Source of the DNA: Candidatus Oscillochloris fontis
Lineage (GTDB): Bacteria; Chloroflexota; Chloroflexia; Chloroflexales; Chloroflexaceae
Direction of reading: 5' to 3'
DNA length: 42,376 bases
Assembly (NCBI RefSeq): GCF_004138135.1
Contig: NZ_RYFD01000040.1
Location: forward strand, 1 to 42,376
Of the stretch, positions 1 to 7,243 are shown piece after piece. Under the pieces are notes generated by a model. It saw only the letters and a program-made list of their open reading frames with translations. It was not told the DNA's origin and searched no databases. The translations under genes were made by a program, and so were the position numbers. Position 1 is the stretch's first letter; every line of letters starts with the position of its first letter.

Positions 1-107
1 TGACTGATTTCCCCTTCCATCAATGCGGACAACCCGGTTGCCGTCGTTTGACCGAAGGAGCTAATGAGATAATCACTATAGAGGTCGAACAGTTCATCGT
101 TTTTCAT
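1..107 (-). mobile_element. Transposase, N-terminal fragment cut by window edge (IS701/IS4-like)
   Basis: Reading the minus strand from ATG at 107 gives 35 codons open to the window edge, beginning MKNDELFDLYSDYLISS and continuing FGQTTATGLSALMEGEIS. From memory of the family, this 'ELFDLYSDYLISSFGQTTATGLS' type of start is characteristic of IS701/IS4-like DDE transposases, which cut and paste the element. Only the N-terminal DNA-binding part is visible, so catalytic residues cannot be checked. The insertion sequence therefore extends to the left of the window. I could not identify its terminal inverted repeat in the 115 bases between this start and the next gene. It could be an intact or a decayed copy. 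Confidence 0.7.
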
Positions 108-222
108 AGTTCAGATTGTAGCATATCCCTGATTTTCTGGGTGCGTAAGGTGAGCTACTAATTCTGTTCAGTGTAGGCTACAATAGATTTCTGGATTATA
201 TGTACAAACCCCAGCTGCAACA

Positions 223-723
223 ATGCGAATCTGTTATATTACAGGCGATTGTAGCGTCCATCGCTCTGAGCACCAGACATATACCCATGAGGTCTTTACG
301 CGCTTACGTCTGACGGGTGCTCAGATTGATGAGGTGGTGGTTTCAGTTGCTGATCTGGCCTCGCAACAAGAGGTGCGGGTCAATCCCCATCAGTATGATC
401 TACTCCTGATTGACAGCCTAGCACATAGTGCGGTTATTCCTTGGTTAGATCGTTGGCATGCCCAACGCCCACTAGTGGTCTTCTACTACAACCTACCCGT
501 AGAGACTCGTGCAGAGGCACCACTATTGCGTGCAGATTGGTTCATTACCCTGAGTCGTAATGATCGTGATCAGTTGGTGGCACGGGGGGTACGCCGCGAA
601 CAGATTATGATTGCACCCGCAGGGGGCAATGATGATGCCGCGTGGGATGCCACCTCAGATCGGGTAGCGAATGCGTTGGGGGCAGCGGTGATGGCACGGT
701 TCAGCCGCGATGAGCATAATTAG
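223..723 (+). CDS. Short glycosyltransferase-like protein (GT-B N-terminal domain only)
   Basis: 166 residues starting MRICYITGD, the usual first beta strand of a GT4-type glycosyltransferase N-terminal Rossmann-like domain. Further family-like segments are the strand DLLLIDSLAH, the strand PLVVFYYNLP, and the hinge-like LRADWFITLSRNDRDQLVARGVRREQIMIAPAGG at about residues 102-136, which in full enzymes leads into the nucleotide-sugar-binding C-terminal domain. That second domain (normally another 180 or so residues with an E-x7-E motif) is absent, so this is either a truncated enzyme or a stand-alone sugar-binding domain. The stop codon overlaps the Shine-Dalgarno sequence of the next gene, so the two are probably cotranscribed. 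Function is inference from fold-like features; catalytic activity is doubtful. Confidence 0.6.
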   Translation: MRICYITGDCSVHRSEHQTYTHEVFTRLRLTGAQIDEVVVSVADLASQQEVRVNPHQYDLLLIDSLAHSAVIPWLDRWHAQRPLVVFYYNLPVETRAEAPLLRADWFITLSRNDRDQLVARGVRREQIMIAPAGGNDDAAWDATSDRVANALGAAVMARFSRDEHN

Positions 724-732
724 GAGGGGCTG

Positions 733-1143
733 ATGCATGGTATCGCCTTGGTAGCCTATAGCTCCGATGCGGGGCCGATTCTACCCGAACTCCAGTGGCA
801 CGAAGAGGTCGTCATTACCAAACGCACGATCACCTTGGTGCGCAAGGGGCGGGTACCAGAGACCCAAGTGAATGTCGGGCATTGGGAGTGGCCTGCGGAT
901 GAAGGAGCAGTCGCGACGCTCTTTGCCCAACTTGAGCCGATTGAGTGTGGCGATCTGCGCCGGGTTGAACCGGCAGATGCCCCTGATGGAGGTCATACCG
1001 AGAGCTATAGTATCACCTATGGCCGCAAGCAGCGTTGTGAGCTACGCTATGATCCGGGGGTGATCTATATCGGCGGTGACCAAGTAGTTGGCCCGGTGCA
1101 AGCATTTTTGCGCGGGTTGTCCCTACCACCCCGGATGGCGTAG
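733..1143 (+). CDS. Conserved-looking hypothetical protein
   Basis: 136 residues, no signal peptide or membrane segment, no family recognised. The start ATG is preceded by AGGAGGGG at 723-729, a strong ribosome binding site that overlaps the stop of the upstream gene; this tight coupling suggests one operon with the glycosyltransferase-like protein. The sequence alternates short beta-like stretches (EVVITKRTITLVRKG, YSITYGRKQRCELRYD, VIYIGGDQVVGPVQAFLRGL), suggesting a small mixed alpha/beta cytosolic protein. The TAG stop is the beginning of a palindromic repeat (1137-1240), so the repeat defines the C-terminus. I do not propose a function. Confidence 0.7.
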   Translation: MHGIALVAYSSDAGPILPELQWHEEVVITKRTITLVRKGRVPETQVNVGHWEWPADEGAVATLFAQLEPIECGDLRRVEPADAPDGGHTESYSITYGRKQRCELRYDPGVIYIGGDQVVGPVQAFLRGLSLPPRMA

Positions 1144-1240
1144 AGACGCAATATCTTGCGTCTAGAGAGACGCAAGATATTGCGTCTAGAGAGACGCAAT
1201 ATCTTGCGTCTCTAGACGCAATATCTTGCGTCTCTACGCC
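1137..1240. repeat. Cluster of four palindromic GACGCAA-TATC-TTGCGTC units between convergent genes
   Basis: Four tandem copies of a hairpin with arms AGACGCAA and TTGCGTCT occupy the whole gap between two convergent genes. The central four bases alternate between TATC and GATA, so individual units are in both orientations. The outer arms read GGCGTAGAGACGC on the left and the reverse complement on the right, and each supplies the TAG stop of the flanking gene (1141-1143 on plus, 1234-1236 on minus). A single copy of the same unit lies at 4987-5020, again between convergent genes. Likely role (inference): bidirectional transcript end or RNA-stabilising hairpins. Confidence 0.9.
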
Positions 1241-1890
1241 TGCCGCACCGCCACGAGCGTTAGGTAGCCGAGGGCAAGGAACCCGGCGAAGAGGCCGCTT
1301 ACGCCGATCATTTGCGGGTAGTAGGCGGGGGTGTTGAGCAGGTAGAGCGTATCGCTGATCAGCCAGTGCGGGTTGAAGAGGATGTCCCAGGAGTTCCAGC
1401 GCAGGAAGCGTCCTACGTAGATCCCGATACCACTCAGTCCGCAACTGGTGAGTACGAAGATCCAGCTCACGAAGGCTCCCATGCGTTCGCGAACCATCCG
1501 CTGCATGATGAAGAGCGAGGCTACCCCTAAGATTATTCCCGACCATGCGAGGGCGATGAGCAGTCCTAGATCGTACCACCAGACGAACCCGAAGCGTTCG
1601 AGGTGGATGAGATCGGTCAGCAGGTAGGGTGCGTTGGGCAGGAAGAGCAGCCATGCGATGCCGGGGATGATGGCGCGCCACATGCTGCGCTGGGCGCTCG
1701 CTTCGGCCCACATGGCAATCACGTAGGGAATCCAGGCTAAAATGAGGTTCCAGACGAGGAACCCGGCCACAAATTCACCTAACATGAGGGTCTGCCCGAT
1801 CACCAGGATCATAACAAAGCTGCTGGCTGCCGCACTGGGGTAGAAGAGGCTCTTGGCGAGGCGGGTATGGATCGTGTGGAGGTGACGCAT
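1234..1890 (-). CDS. DUF1361 family integral membrane protein
   Basis: 218 residues with about six to seven hydrophobic segments. Motifs I associate with the DUF1361 (PF07099) family are WLLFLPNAPYLLTDLIHL near residue 79 and GIYVGRFLRWNSWD near residue 155. The family's function is unknown; it is found in Firmicutes, Cyanobacteria and Chloroflexi. ATG at 1890 is preceded by AAGGAG about nine bases upstream. The gene is convergent with the unknown protein at 733-1143, and its stop codon lies inside the palindromic repeat cluster. It has no obvious operon partner: upstream on this strand lies the regulator at 2113, which is divergent. Confidence 0.85.
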   Translation of the reverse strand: MRHLHTIHTRLAKSLFYPSAAASSFVMILVIGQTLMLGEFVAGFLVWNLILAWIPYVIAMWAEASAQRSMWRAIIPGIAWLLFLPNAPYLLTDLIHLERFGFVWWYDLGLLIALAWSGIILGVASLFIMQRMVRERMGAFVSWIFVLTSCGLSGIGIYVGRFLRWNSWDILFNPHWLISDTLYLLNTPAYYPQMIGVSGLFAGFLALGYLTLVAVRQA

Positions 1891-2024
1891 AGCGGGTGCT
1901 CCTTTGTTGATGGTGTTTCTTTCTCTAGTATGTCAGCAACCAGATGCCGATACCACCGCTTAGATCCGCAATTCGACGCACTCAGGTGCTTGACATGCCT
2001 TCTATGCTGGAGGTAAATCATCTC

Positions 2025-2089
2025 GTAGGGGCGAAGCATCGCCCCGAAGCGGTTATCATGGTTGGTGAGGGCGATGATTCGCCCCTATG
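2025..2089. repeat. Inverted repeat, GTAGGGGCGAAGCATCGCC family, copy 1
   Basis: The left arm is GTAGGGGCGAAGCATCGCC at 2025-2043; the right arm GGGCGATGATTCGCCCCTAT at 2069-2088 is its imperfect reverse complement. The central spacer is unrelated to those of the other copies. Related copies lie at 5693-5766, 29371-29443 and 34415-34488. The element lies in the 222-base divergent gap (1891-2112) between the DUF1361 gene and the response regulator; apart from it I see no recognisable feature in that gap. Confidence 0.85.
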
Positions 2090-2112
2090 GGCATTGAACA
2101 TCAGGCACTACT

Positions 2113-2844
2113 ATGCTCCAACTTCTCGTGGTCGAAGATAACCAGAAATTGCGCCCCGCCCTGTGTGCTGGCTTGCGTGCGACGGGTGAGGTCGCGATTG
2201 TTGGTGATTGTGGCAGTGGCGAGGTGGCCCTAACGCGCTGTCTAGAGGTGGCCCCCGACGCGATCCTGATGGATGTACAACTGGAGGGCGAGTGGAATGG
2301 GATTGAGGCGGCAGTGGCCATTCGACGTGAACATCCGCGCCTGCCGGTGGTCTTCTACTCCATCCAGGATGATGATGCCTACTACCGCGCCTTTCGCCGT
2401 TCGGGTATCCTCAGCCACTATGCTTATGTGCGCAAGTCCAATTATCTGCTCCCACAGATGATCGTGCCGCTGCTCCGCGATGCTGTTGCTGGGCGCAGTT
2501 ATATTGATCCTGAGATTGAATCACGGGTGCAGGAGGTGAGCCGCAAGGATGCCCATGCCCCAATGGCCCTGCTCGAACCTAACGAGCAGCAAGTGGCACA
2601 TATGCTGGCGCGGGGAATGAGTAACGAGCAGATCGCCGCCCGCCTCGGTTTCCGCGACAAGCGCACCATCAGCCGTACTAATGGCCAGATCTACGCCGCC
2701 TGGGAGCTGAGTGATAGCGCTACGGATGAAAAGGTTGCCCGTACCCGTGCCGCTCTGATCGTTCAGGCCGGTCGCCTCATTCGTTGGGCCGACGATGGTA
2801 CGCCAGTAGTGGAGGACGAGCGTGGGCAATGGGTTGAGTGGTGA
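2113..2844 (+). CDS. Response regulator, NarL/LuxR-like output
   Basis: 243 residues. The receiver domain (about 1-125) has the acidic pair E8-D9, the likely phospho-acceptor D54 in ILMDVQ, and a conserved-type lysine in YVRKSNY. The C-terminal part (about 170-215, LEPNEQQVAHMLARGMSNEQIAARLGF) resembles the LuxR/NarL helix-turn-helix, although the recognition helix region (DKRTISRTNGQIYAAW) is divergent. The 3' end overlaps the histidine kinase gene by 23 bases, so the two almost certainly form a cognate pair. There is no strong Shine-Dalgarno before ATG 2113. Target genes are unknown. Confidence 0.88.
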   Translation: MLQLLVVEDNQKLRPALCAGLRATGEVAIVGDCGSGEVALTRCLEVAPDAILMDVQLEGEWNGIEAAVAIRREHPRLPVVFYSIQDDDAYYRAFRRSGILSHYAYVRKSNYLLPQMIVPLLRDAVAGRSYIDPEIESRVQEVSRKDAHAPMALLEPNEQQVAHMLARGMSNEQIAARLGFRDKRTISRTNGQIYAAWELSDSATDEKVARTRAALIVQAGRLIRWADDGTPVVEDERGQWVEW

Positions 2845-4993
2845 TCTGCGCTATTTCTTGCTCGCAGTACTCGATTGGGCCTTGATCTCCGGTTCGTTCT
2901 TCAACACAATTGCCCTGCTCTGGTTGGGGATGACGGTCTTGCTGAGTGCGGAACGACGAACCTGGGGTACCTGGCTGGCGGGCGGTGGGCTGATCTTTGG
3001 TGGCCTCTTCTTTATTGGCCATACGATTGTGGTCGGGCGGGTCTTTGGTGATTTTGACGACAATATGGATTTCTACTGGCGTACCGGCTGGTTGGTGCTG
3101 ATTATTGCGCCCTACCTCTGGTATGTGGTGATGGTCTGGTACAGCGGTGGCTGGCAGCTCTACCCCCAGCGCATCTGGGTGGCTGGGGTGAGTCTGTTGG
3201 GTAGCGTGGCCCTGCTGATGGCGCTCTTCTTTGATCCACTGCCCAGTTATGCCGATCTGGCCCGGCCCCCCATTGGCCCCGCCGACCTCTTCAGCCTCAC
3301 GACGTTGTCGCGTTCGCTCTACCCGACCTTTGCAACGCTGTGTATCGTGTTGGCGCTGCTGACGCTGCGGCGTCCTTTTGCTGCCTCGGAGCGCTTTATG
3401 GGCGATCTGGCGCGCCAGCGCGCTCGCCCGTGGTTGTTGGCAGCTTCGGGGGTGCTCTTATTGATTGTCATGCTGATCGGGGTGGGTTCGATCTGGTTTC
3501 TTGATCGCACGCGGAACGAGATCTTTGCGGGCTTGACCATGCAGGGGATTACGCTGTTGATCAGTTTCGATTGTCTGATCAATACGCTCTTTATGGGCGC
3601 GGTGGTGCTGATCGGCCAAGCCGTCGTGGCGTATGAGGTCTTTACCGGGGCCACGTTGCCGCGTGGCGAGTTGGCACGCCAGTGGCGGCGCAAGTTGCTC
3701 TTAGGCGGTGGCTATGCCCTGGTGATGGGCTGGTCGTTGAGTGCGTTTGGTATCCCAGAGCAGCCGATCTACCAGTTGCTGATTGCGACCATCCTGATGA
3801 CGATCTTCATGGCGCTGGTGGGGTGGCGTTCGGCGCAGGGGCCGCATGCGGGGGGCCTCGCACGGCTGCGTCCCTTTGTCACCAGCCAGAACCTCTATAC
3901 ACGTCTGCTTGGGCCGAGCAGTTCGGCGGAGGGCGAACCAAGTGCGACCTTCCAGGTCTTGTGTGCCGAGTTGCTCAATACCCGCCGCGCCTACCTGTTG
4001 CCGTGGGGTTCGCTGGCCGATCTGGCTGGCCCGGCCTTGGCCTATCCGCATGGTGTGCCACCCGCGCTGGGCGATCTGGCGCTGCCGCAAACTACGGAGC
4101 ATCAATTCCCGCTCTGTCTGCCGATAGATCCCCAGCACTATGGTGGGGCGGGTTGGGCGGTACCGCTGCGCAACGAGCGTGGCCTGATCGGCTGGCTGCT
4201 GATTGGCCCCAAGAGCGACGGCGGCATTTACACCCAGGAGGAGATCGAAGTCGCACGGGCGGCGAGCGAGCGCCTCCTGGATGCGCGTGCCGCCACCGAG
4301 ATGACCCGGCGCTTGGCCGCGTTGCAACGCCGCCGCCTCGCCGAGAGCCAGGTGCTTGATCGACGGACGCGGCGCGTGCTGCACGATGAGGTATTGCCAC
4401 AGATCCACGCCAGCCTGTTGGAGATGGGCGGGCAGACTCATAGTGATCCCGCATTGCAGTCGGCGATGAGCAATCTTCAGACCGCACACCGCATGATCTC
4501 CGATCTGCTCCATGATCTCCCGCCGGCTATCGGGGCTGATCTGGCACGCTTGGGGGCGTTGGGCGCATTACGGCGGGCGCTAGAGACCGATCTGGTCGGA
4601 GCGTTTGATCAGGTGGGGTGGACGGTCGCGGCGGATGTCGAGCAAGCGGCACACCACCTCGATCCCCTGGCGGCTGAGGCGCTCTACTATGCGGCCCGCG
4701 AGGCGCTACGCAACGCGGCGCGCCACGGGCGTGGCGATACGCCGGGGCGTCGTTTGGGGCTGACGGTACAAGCGCAGTGTGAGCCGGGGGCGGGGGCGGG
4801 TGGAACTACGTTGCTCACCCTGCGTATCGTTGACGATGGGGTAGGCATGCAATCTGGCCCGCCGCGTGGCGATGGAGGCCACGGTCTGGCGCTACACAGC
4901 ACGATGTTGGCGATTATGGGCGGGACACTCAGTGTCACCAGTGTGCCCGATCAATCAACGGCGGTGCAGATCAGTTTGCCGTTGGTGGCGTAG
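2822..4993 (+). CDS. Membrane histidine kinase, NarX/DesK-type (HisKA_3-like)
   Basis: Up to 723 residues. The N-terminal about 340 residues contain around eight hydrophobic segments, a polytopic sensor rather than a periplasmic sensor domain. Residues about 355-490 look like a degenerate GAF-type domain (the WAVPLRNERGLIGWLLIGP segment). The dimerisation/phospho-acceptor helix carries H521 in RRVLHDEVLPQ, as in HisKA_3 kinases. The ATPase domain shows the N box at EALRNAARHG (N631), G1 box DDGVGM and G2-like GGHGLALHSTMLAIMGG. The start is GTG 2822 or TTG 2834, both inside the regulator gene. It should phosphorylate the regulator just upstream. The stop TAG is supplied by a palindromic repeat. 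Confidence 0.88.
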   Translation: MGNGLSGDLRYFLLAVLDWALISGSFFNTIALLWLGMTVLLSAERRTWGTWLAGGGLIFGGLFFIGHTIVVGRVFGDFDDNMDFYWRTGWLVLIIAPYLWYVVMVWYSGGWQLYPQRIWVAGVSLLGSVALLMALFFDPLPSYADLARPPIGPADLFSLTTLSRSLYPTFATLCIVLALLTLRRPFAASERFMGDLARQRARPWLLAASGVLLLIVMLIGVGSIWFLDRTRNEIFAGLTMQGITLLISFDCLINTLFMGAVVLIGQAVVAYEVFTGATLPRGELARQWRRKLLLGGGYALVMGWSLSAFGIPEQPIYQLLIATILMTIFMALVGWRSAQGPHAGGLARLRPFVTSQNLYTRLLGPSSSAEGEPSATFQVLCAELLNTRRAYLLPWGSLADLAGPALAYPHGVPPALGDLALPQTTEHQFPLCLPIDPQHYGGAGWAVPLRNERGLIGWLLIGPKSDGGIYTQEEIEVARAASERLLDARAATEMTRRLAALQRRRLAESQVLDRRTRRVLHDEVLPQIHASLLEMGGQTHSDPALQSAMSNLQTAHRMISDLLHDLPPAIGADLARLGALGALRRALETDLVGAFDQVGWTVAADVEQAAHHLDPLAAEALYYAAREALRNAARHGRGDTPGRRLGLTVQAQCEPGAGAGGTTLLTLRIVDDGVGMQSGPPRGDGGHGLALHSTMLAIMGGTLSVTSVPDQSTAVQISLPLVA

Positions 4994-5020
4994 AGACGCA
5001 AGATATTGCGTCTCTACGCC
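4987..5020. repeat. Single palindrome of the TAGAGACGCAA / TTGCGTCTCTA family
   Basis: Fifteen-base arms (GGCGTAGAGACGCAA and its reverse complement) flank a four-base centre GATA. It is the same unit found four times at 1137-1240. It lies between the convergent histidine kinase and protoglobin genes, and its left arm contains the kinase stop codon. It can form a stable hairpin in transcripts from either side and may act as a bidirectional transcript end, although no uridine run follows on either strand. Confidence 0.88.
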
Positions 5021-5032
5021 CACCGGATTCCC

Positions 5033-5587
5033 CTACGCCTGCCCCGTCAGCAAGCGCCGAGCCAGGGTTTCGCCACCGACCATCTCAACCAAGTGGGCAA
5101 GTTGGTTATCTTCGTAGGCTTGGTTGAAGATCGCGACATCAAGCGCCAGCACCTTGAAGAAGGCACGCCGGGCGGCCGCTGGTTCGGGCGAGGTCTCGGC
5201 GATGGCGACGCCGTGGGGCAGAATGACATCGAGCATCGCCAACGGGTAGCGCACGGGCAACCCGATGCGCACATGCACTTCCCCAATCCGCAGGCGGCGG
5301 GCAGCGTATTGGGCATTGTACTTACCACAGAAGAGTTGGGTAAACCATTCGATAATCGTCGTATGCAGGCCAGCCATGGGTTTATCGGTAATAAACTCGA
5401 CGGCCTGGGCATGCGCTCCGAGCCGCCCATAGAAATCCTCGGCCATCTGCGGGCCACGTGCTGCCGCCGTCGCCTCTAGCGCGGCGAGCAGGCGGGCATC
5501 TTCGGCGGTCAAGCCCATCAGGGCAATCAATTCATCAAGTACCGCCGTACCTTTAATTTGCCAACTACTTTTGGGGCTGTCGCTCAT
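5033..5587 (-). CDS. Protoglobin (single-domain globin-coupled-sensor-type globin)
   Basis: 184 residues made almost wholly of one globin-like domain. The key evidence is RRLRIGEVHVRIGLPVRYPLAM at about residues 95-116, matching the F-helix/proximal histidine region of protoglobins and globin-coupled sensors (IGxxHxRIGL). The histidine in GEVHVR is the likely haem ligand. Earlier helices include MAEDFYGRLGAHAQAVEFI and HTTIIEWFTQLFCGKY. No transducer domain (methyl-accepting, GGDEF or kinase) follows, so it is a stand-alone protoglobin, expected to bind O2, CO or NO in the cytosol. It is convergent with the upstream sensor kinase, 39 bases apart; any functional link is inference. ATG 5587 is preceded by GGAGCGCGACG. 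Confidence 0.85.
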   Translation of the reverse strand: MSDSPKSSWQIKGTAVLDELIALMGLTAEDARLLAALEATAAARGPQMAEDFYGRLGAHAQAVEFITDKPMAGLHTTIIEWFTQLFCGKYNAQYAARRLRIGEVHVRIGLPVRYPLAMLDVILPHGVAIAETSPEPAAARRAFFKVLALDVAIFNQAYEDNQLAHLVEMVGGETLARRLLTGQA

Positions 5588-5692
5588 CGTCGCGCTCCTT
5601 CAGCGGATTGCTGTCACATCATTGTTGTTGCCTAGGTTAATGGGCGTATTATAACGTATCCGTGTGACCCAACCCGGTGGGGATTCATGTAT

Positions 5693-5766
5693 GTAGGGGC
5701 GAAGCATCGCCTCCCAATATGTGTGGGCTTCCCCCGGCCATCTGGCGGGCGATGCTTCGCCCCTAC
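5693..5766. repeat. Inverted repeat, GTAGGGGCGAAGCATCGCC family, copy 2
   Basis: A near-perfect terminal inverted repeat: GTAGGGGCGAAGCATCGCC at the left and GGGCGATGCTTCGCCCCTAC at the right, 74 bases end to end. It fills much of the 207-base gap between the protoglobin start and the end of the O-antigen-ligase-like gene. No gene is visible in the rest of the gap. Confidence 0.88.
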
Positions 5767-5794
5767 TCTCGAACCTCCGCCGGGAGGCATAGCC

Positions 5795-7243
5795 TCAAGG
5801 ATTTTGCCCCCGCCCTAACCGGATTGCCAGCAGCATCCAAAAGGCGAAGGCCAGATCGGGCCAGAAGTAGAACGAGTCCACTAGCCCATGCACCAGGGCG
5901 GCACTCATCGCTGCACTGGCTCCGATCATCAACGCCGATGTGGGCGGAATCGGCTGGCGGTAGAAGCGCAACAGCAACCAGCCAACGGCAATGATGCCGA
6001 GTGGCCCCATGCGCAGGGCGATGTCGAGGATCAGGTTGTGGGGATGCGCGGTATGGATCTCATTCGTGCTGGCCAGTTCGGGGGCGATATAGTACGGGTA
6101 GATCAAGCCAAACTGATCCAGCCCGATCCCCAGCGGATGATCGCGCAGCATGGCCAGTGCCGAGGCCCAGGTTTGCAGGCGGATGCTGCTACTGCCTCCG
6201 ATCAGGTTGAAACGTTCGACACTGAAGGCGAGCACGAGCAACCCTAGCATGCCCACCAACCCCAAGCCGAGCAGAACCCGCCGGGGTGGGCGCAGATGGG
6301 CCGGGATGAGCGTGATGGCAAGGATGACCCCGGCGACCAAAGCCCCCAGGTAGGCTCCGCGTGAGAAGGAGGCCAGCAACCCGCCCAAACTGAGCAAAGT
6401 GAGGAGCAGCAGCGGCCATGCGCGGCGCAGCCGAGCCGCCCCGCCCGGCCCATGCCAGAAGGCGGCATGCGCCAGCGCTGCCGCAACCGGCCAGAGGCGT
6501 CCGAGGGCCAAACCGAGGTTGTTGGGGTGGCCGTAGAGGCCCGTGGCACGCCGCACGCCCTCGACGGCGATCAGGTCTTCACTGTAGCCGCTCTTAATGC
6601 CGATCAGCGGGGCCAGGTTGAGTCCCGCCAGTTGGAGGATGCCCACTAAGCCGACCAGCGCACCGCCACTCAGCCAGAAGATGATCAATAGATGGAGGTA
6701 CCTAGGGCCGCGTTGGTCGCTGTAGAAACGCAATAGCCCAAAGAAGATCAGTGGCTCGACGATCACCCAGCGTAGCTCGCGCAGCGCCGCGCCACGCGCT
6801 TCGGCGATCACAAAGCCCCACACGCCTGCGGCCAGAAAGAGGATAATCGGCAGGAGTGGGGCGGCTACGCCACCTCCGAAGATCTTTTTTGGTGTTTTTT
6901 GGCGGTGAAGCCGCCAAAAAACACCAAAAATCAGCAGCCGTAAACCCGCCCCAGCGAGAGTAATCAGCAGCACGACCTCGTGCAGTGGCACATAGATACC
7001 GCTCTCGCGGATGCCAAAACGGGCATCAAACAGCCCCTTGGGCATAAAATAGAGCGCCACCGTGAAGGGCACATAGGCCAGCGCCAGATCGGGACGCCAG
7101 AGCGCCAGCGGGGTGAAGATGGCTAATCCCAGGGCGGTGAAGGGCAGTTGGGCCGAGACCCGGTAGGCAATCAGTAACCCCAGCCCCATGGCGATGAGAA
7201 CGATGATCTCCTGACGGCTCAGGCGTTGCGACGGGTGCGCCAT
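5795..7243 (-). CDS. O-antigen ligase / polymerase-like (Wzy_C) membrane protein
   Basis: 482 residues from ATG 7243, chosen because GGAGG lies seven bases upstream; an extension to 7405 would overlap the upstream gene by a further 162 bases and reads as low-complexity Arg/Gly sequence. About eleven to twelve membrane segments. Wzy_C/RfaL-type features are SFSRGAYLGALVAG, the large extracytoplasmic loop with LRDHPLGIGLDQFG, and AHPHNLILDIALRMGPLG with its conserved histidine. Such proteins join or polymerise undecaprenyl-linked polysaccharides at the membrane. It overlaps the glycosidase gene by 25 bases (one operon). Residues about 105-129 (FGVFWRLHRQKTPKKIFGGG and following) are encoded by a palindromic repeat inserted in frame. 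Confidence 0.87.
   Translation of the reverse strand: MAHPSQRLSRQEIIVLIAMGLGLLIAYRVSAQLPFTALGLAIFTPLALWRPDLALAYVPFTVALYFMPKGLFDARFGIRESGIYVPLHEVVLLITLAGAGLRLLIFGVFWRLHRQKTPKKIFGGGVAAPLLPIILFLAAGVWGFVIAEARGAALRELRWVIVEPLIFFGLLRFYSDQRGPRYLHLLIIFWLSGGALVGLVGILQLAGLNLAPLIGIKSGYSEDLIAVEGVRRATGLYGHPNNLGLALGRLWPVAAALAHAAFWHGPGGAARLRRAWPLLLLTLLSLGGLLASFSRGAYLGALVAGVILAITLIPAHLRPPRRVLLGLGLVGMLGLLVLAFSVERFNLIGGSSSIRLQTWASALAMLRDHPLGIGLDQFGLIYPYYIAPELASTNEIHTAHPHNLILDIALRMGPLGIIAVGWLLLRFYRQPIPPTSALMIGASAAMSAALVHGLVDSFYFWPDLAFAFWMLLAIRLGRGQNP
6858..6930. repeat. Palindromic repeat inserted in frame inside the O-antigen-ligase-like gene
   Basis: The 73-base segment combines the GGCGGCTACGCC half, the connector GAAGATCTTTTTT, and the hairpin TTTTTTGGCGG-TGAAG-CCGCCAAAAAA with GGTGTT/AACACC extensions. 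The same order appears in the intergenic element at 14619-14767 and in its other copies. Here it lies entirely within coding sequence and stays open, adding a basic stretch of about 25 residues between two membrane segments. The downstream membrane topology motifs of the protein remain in frame. Confidence 0.85.

Noticed and set aside
1013-1711. 232-residue minus-strand frame containing repeated RDARYCVSLD-like peptides
   Set aside because: Overlaps the real DUF1361 gene in another frame; the peptide repeat is just the translated palindrome cluster.
3701-4513. 270-residue minus-strand frame opposite the first histidine kinase
   Set aside because: A GC-rich shadow of the kinase codon pattern; no homology features, while the plus strand carries kinase motifs.
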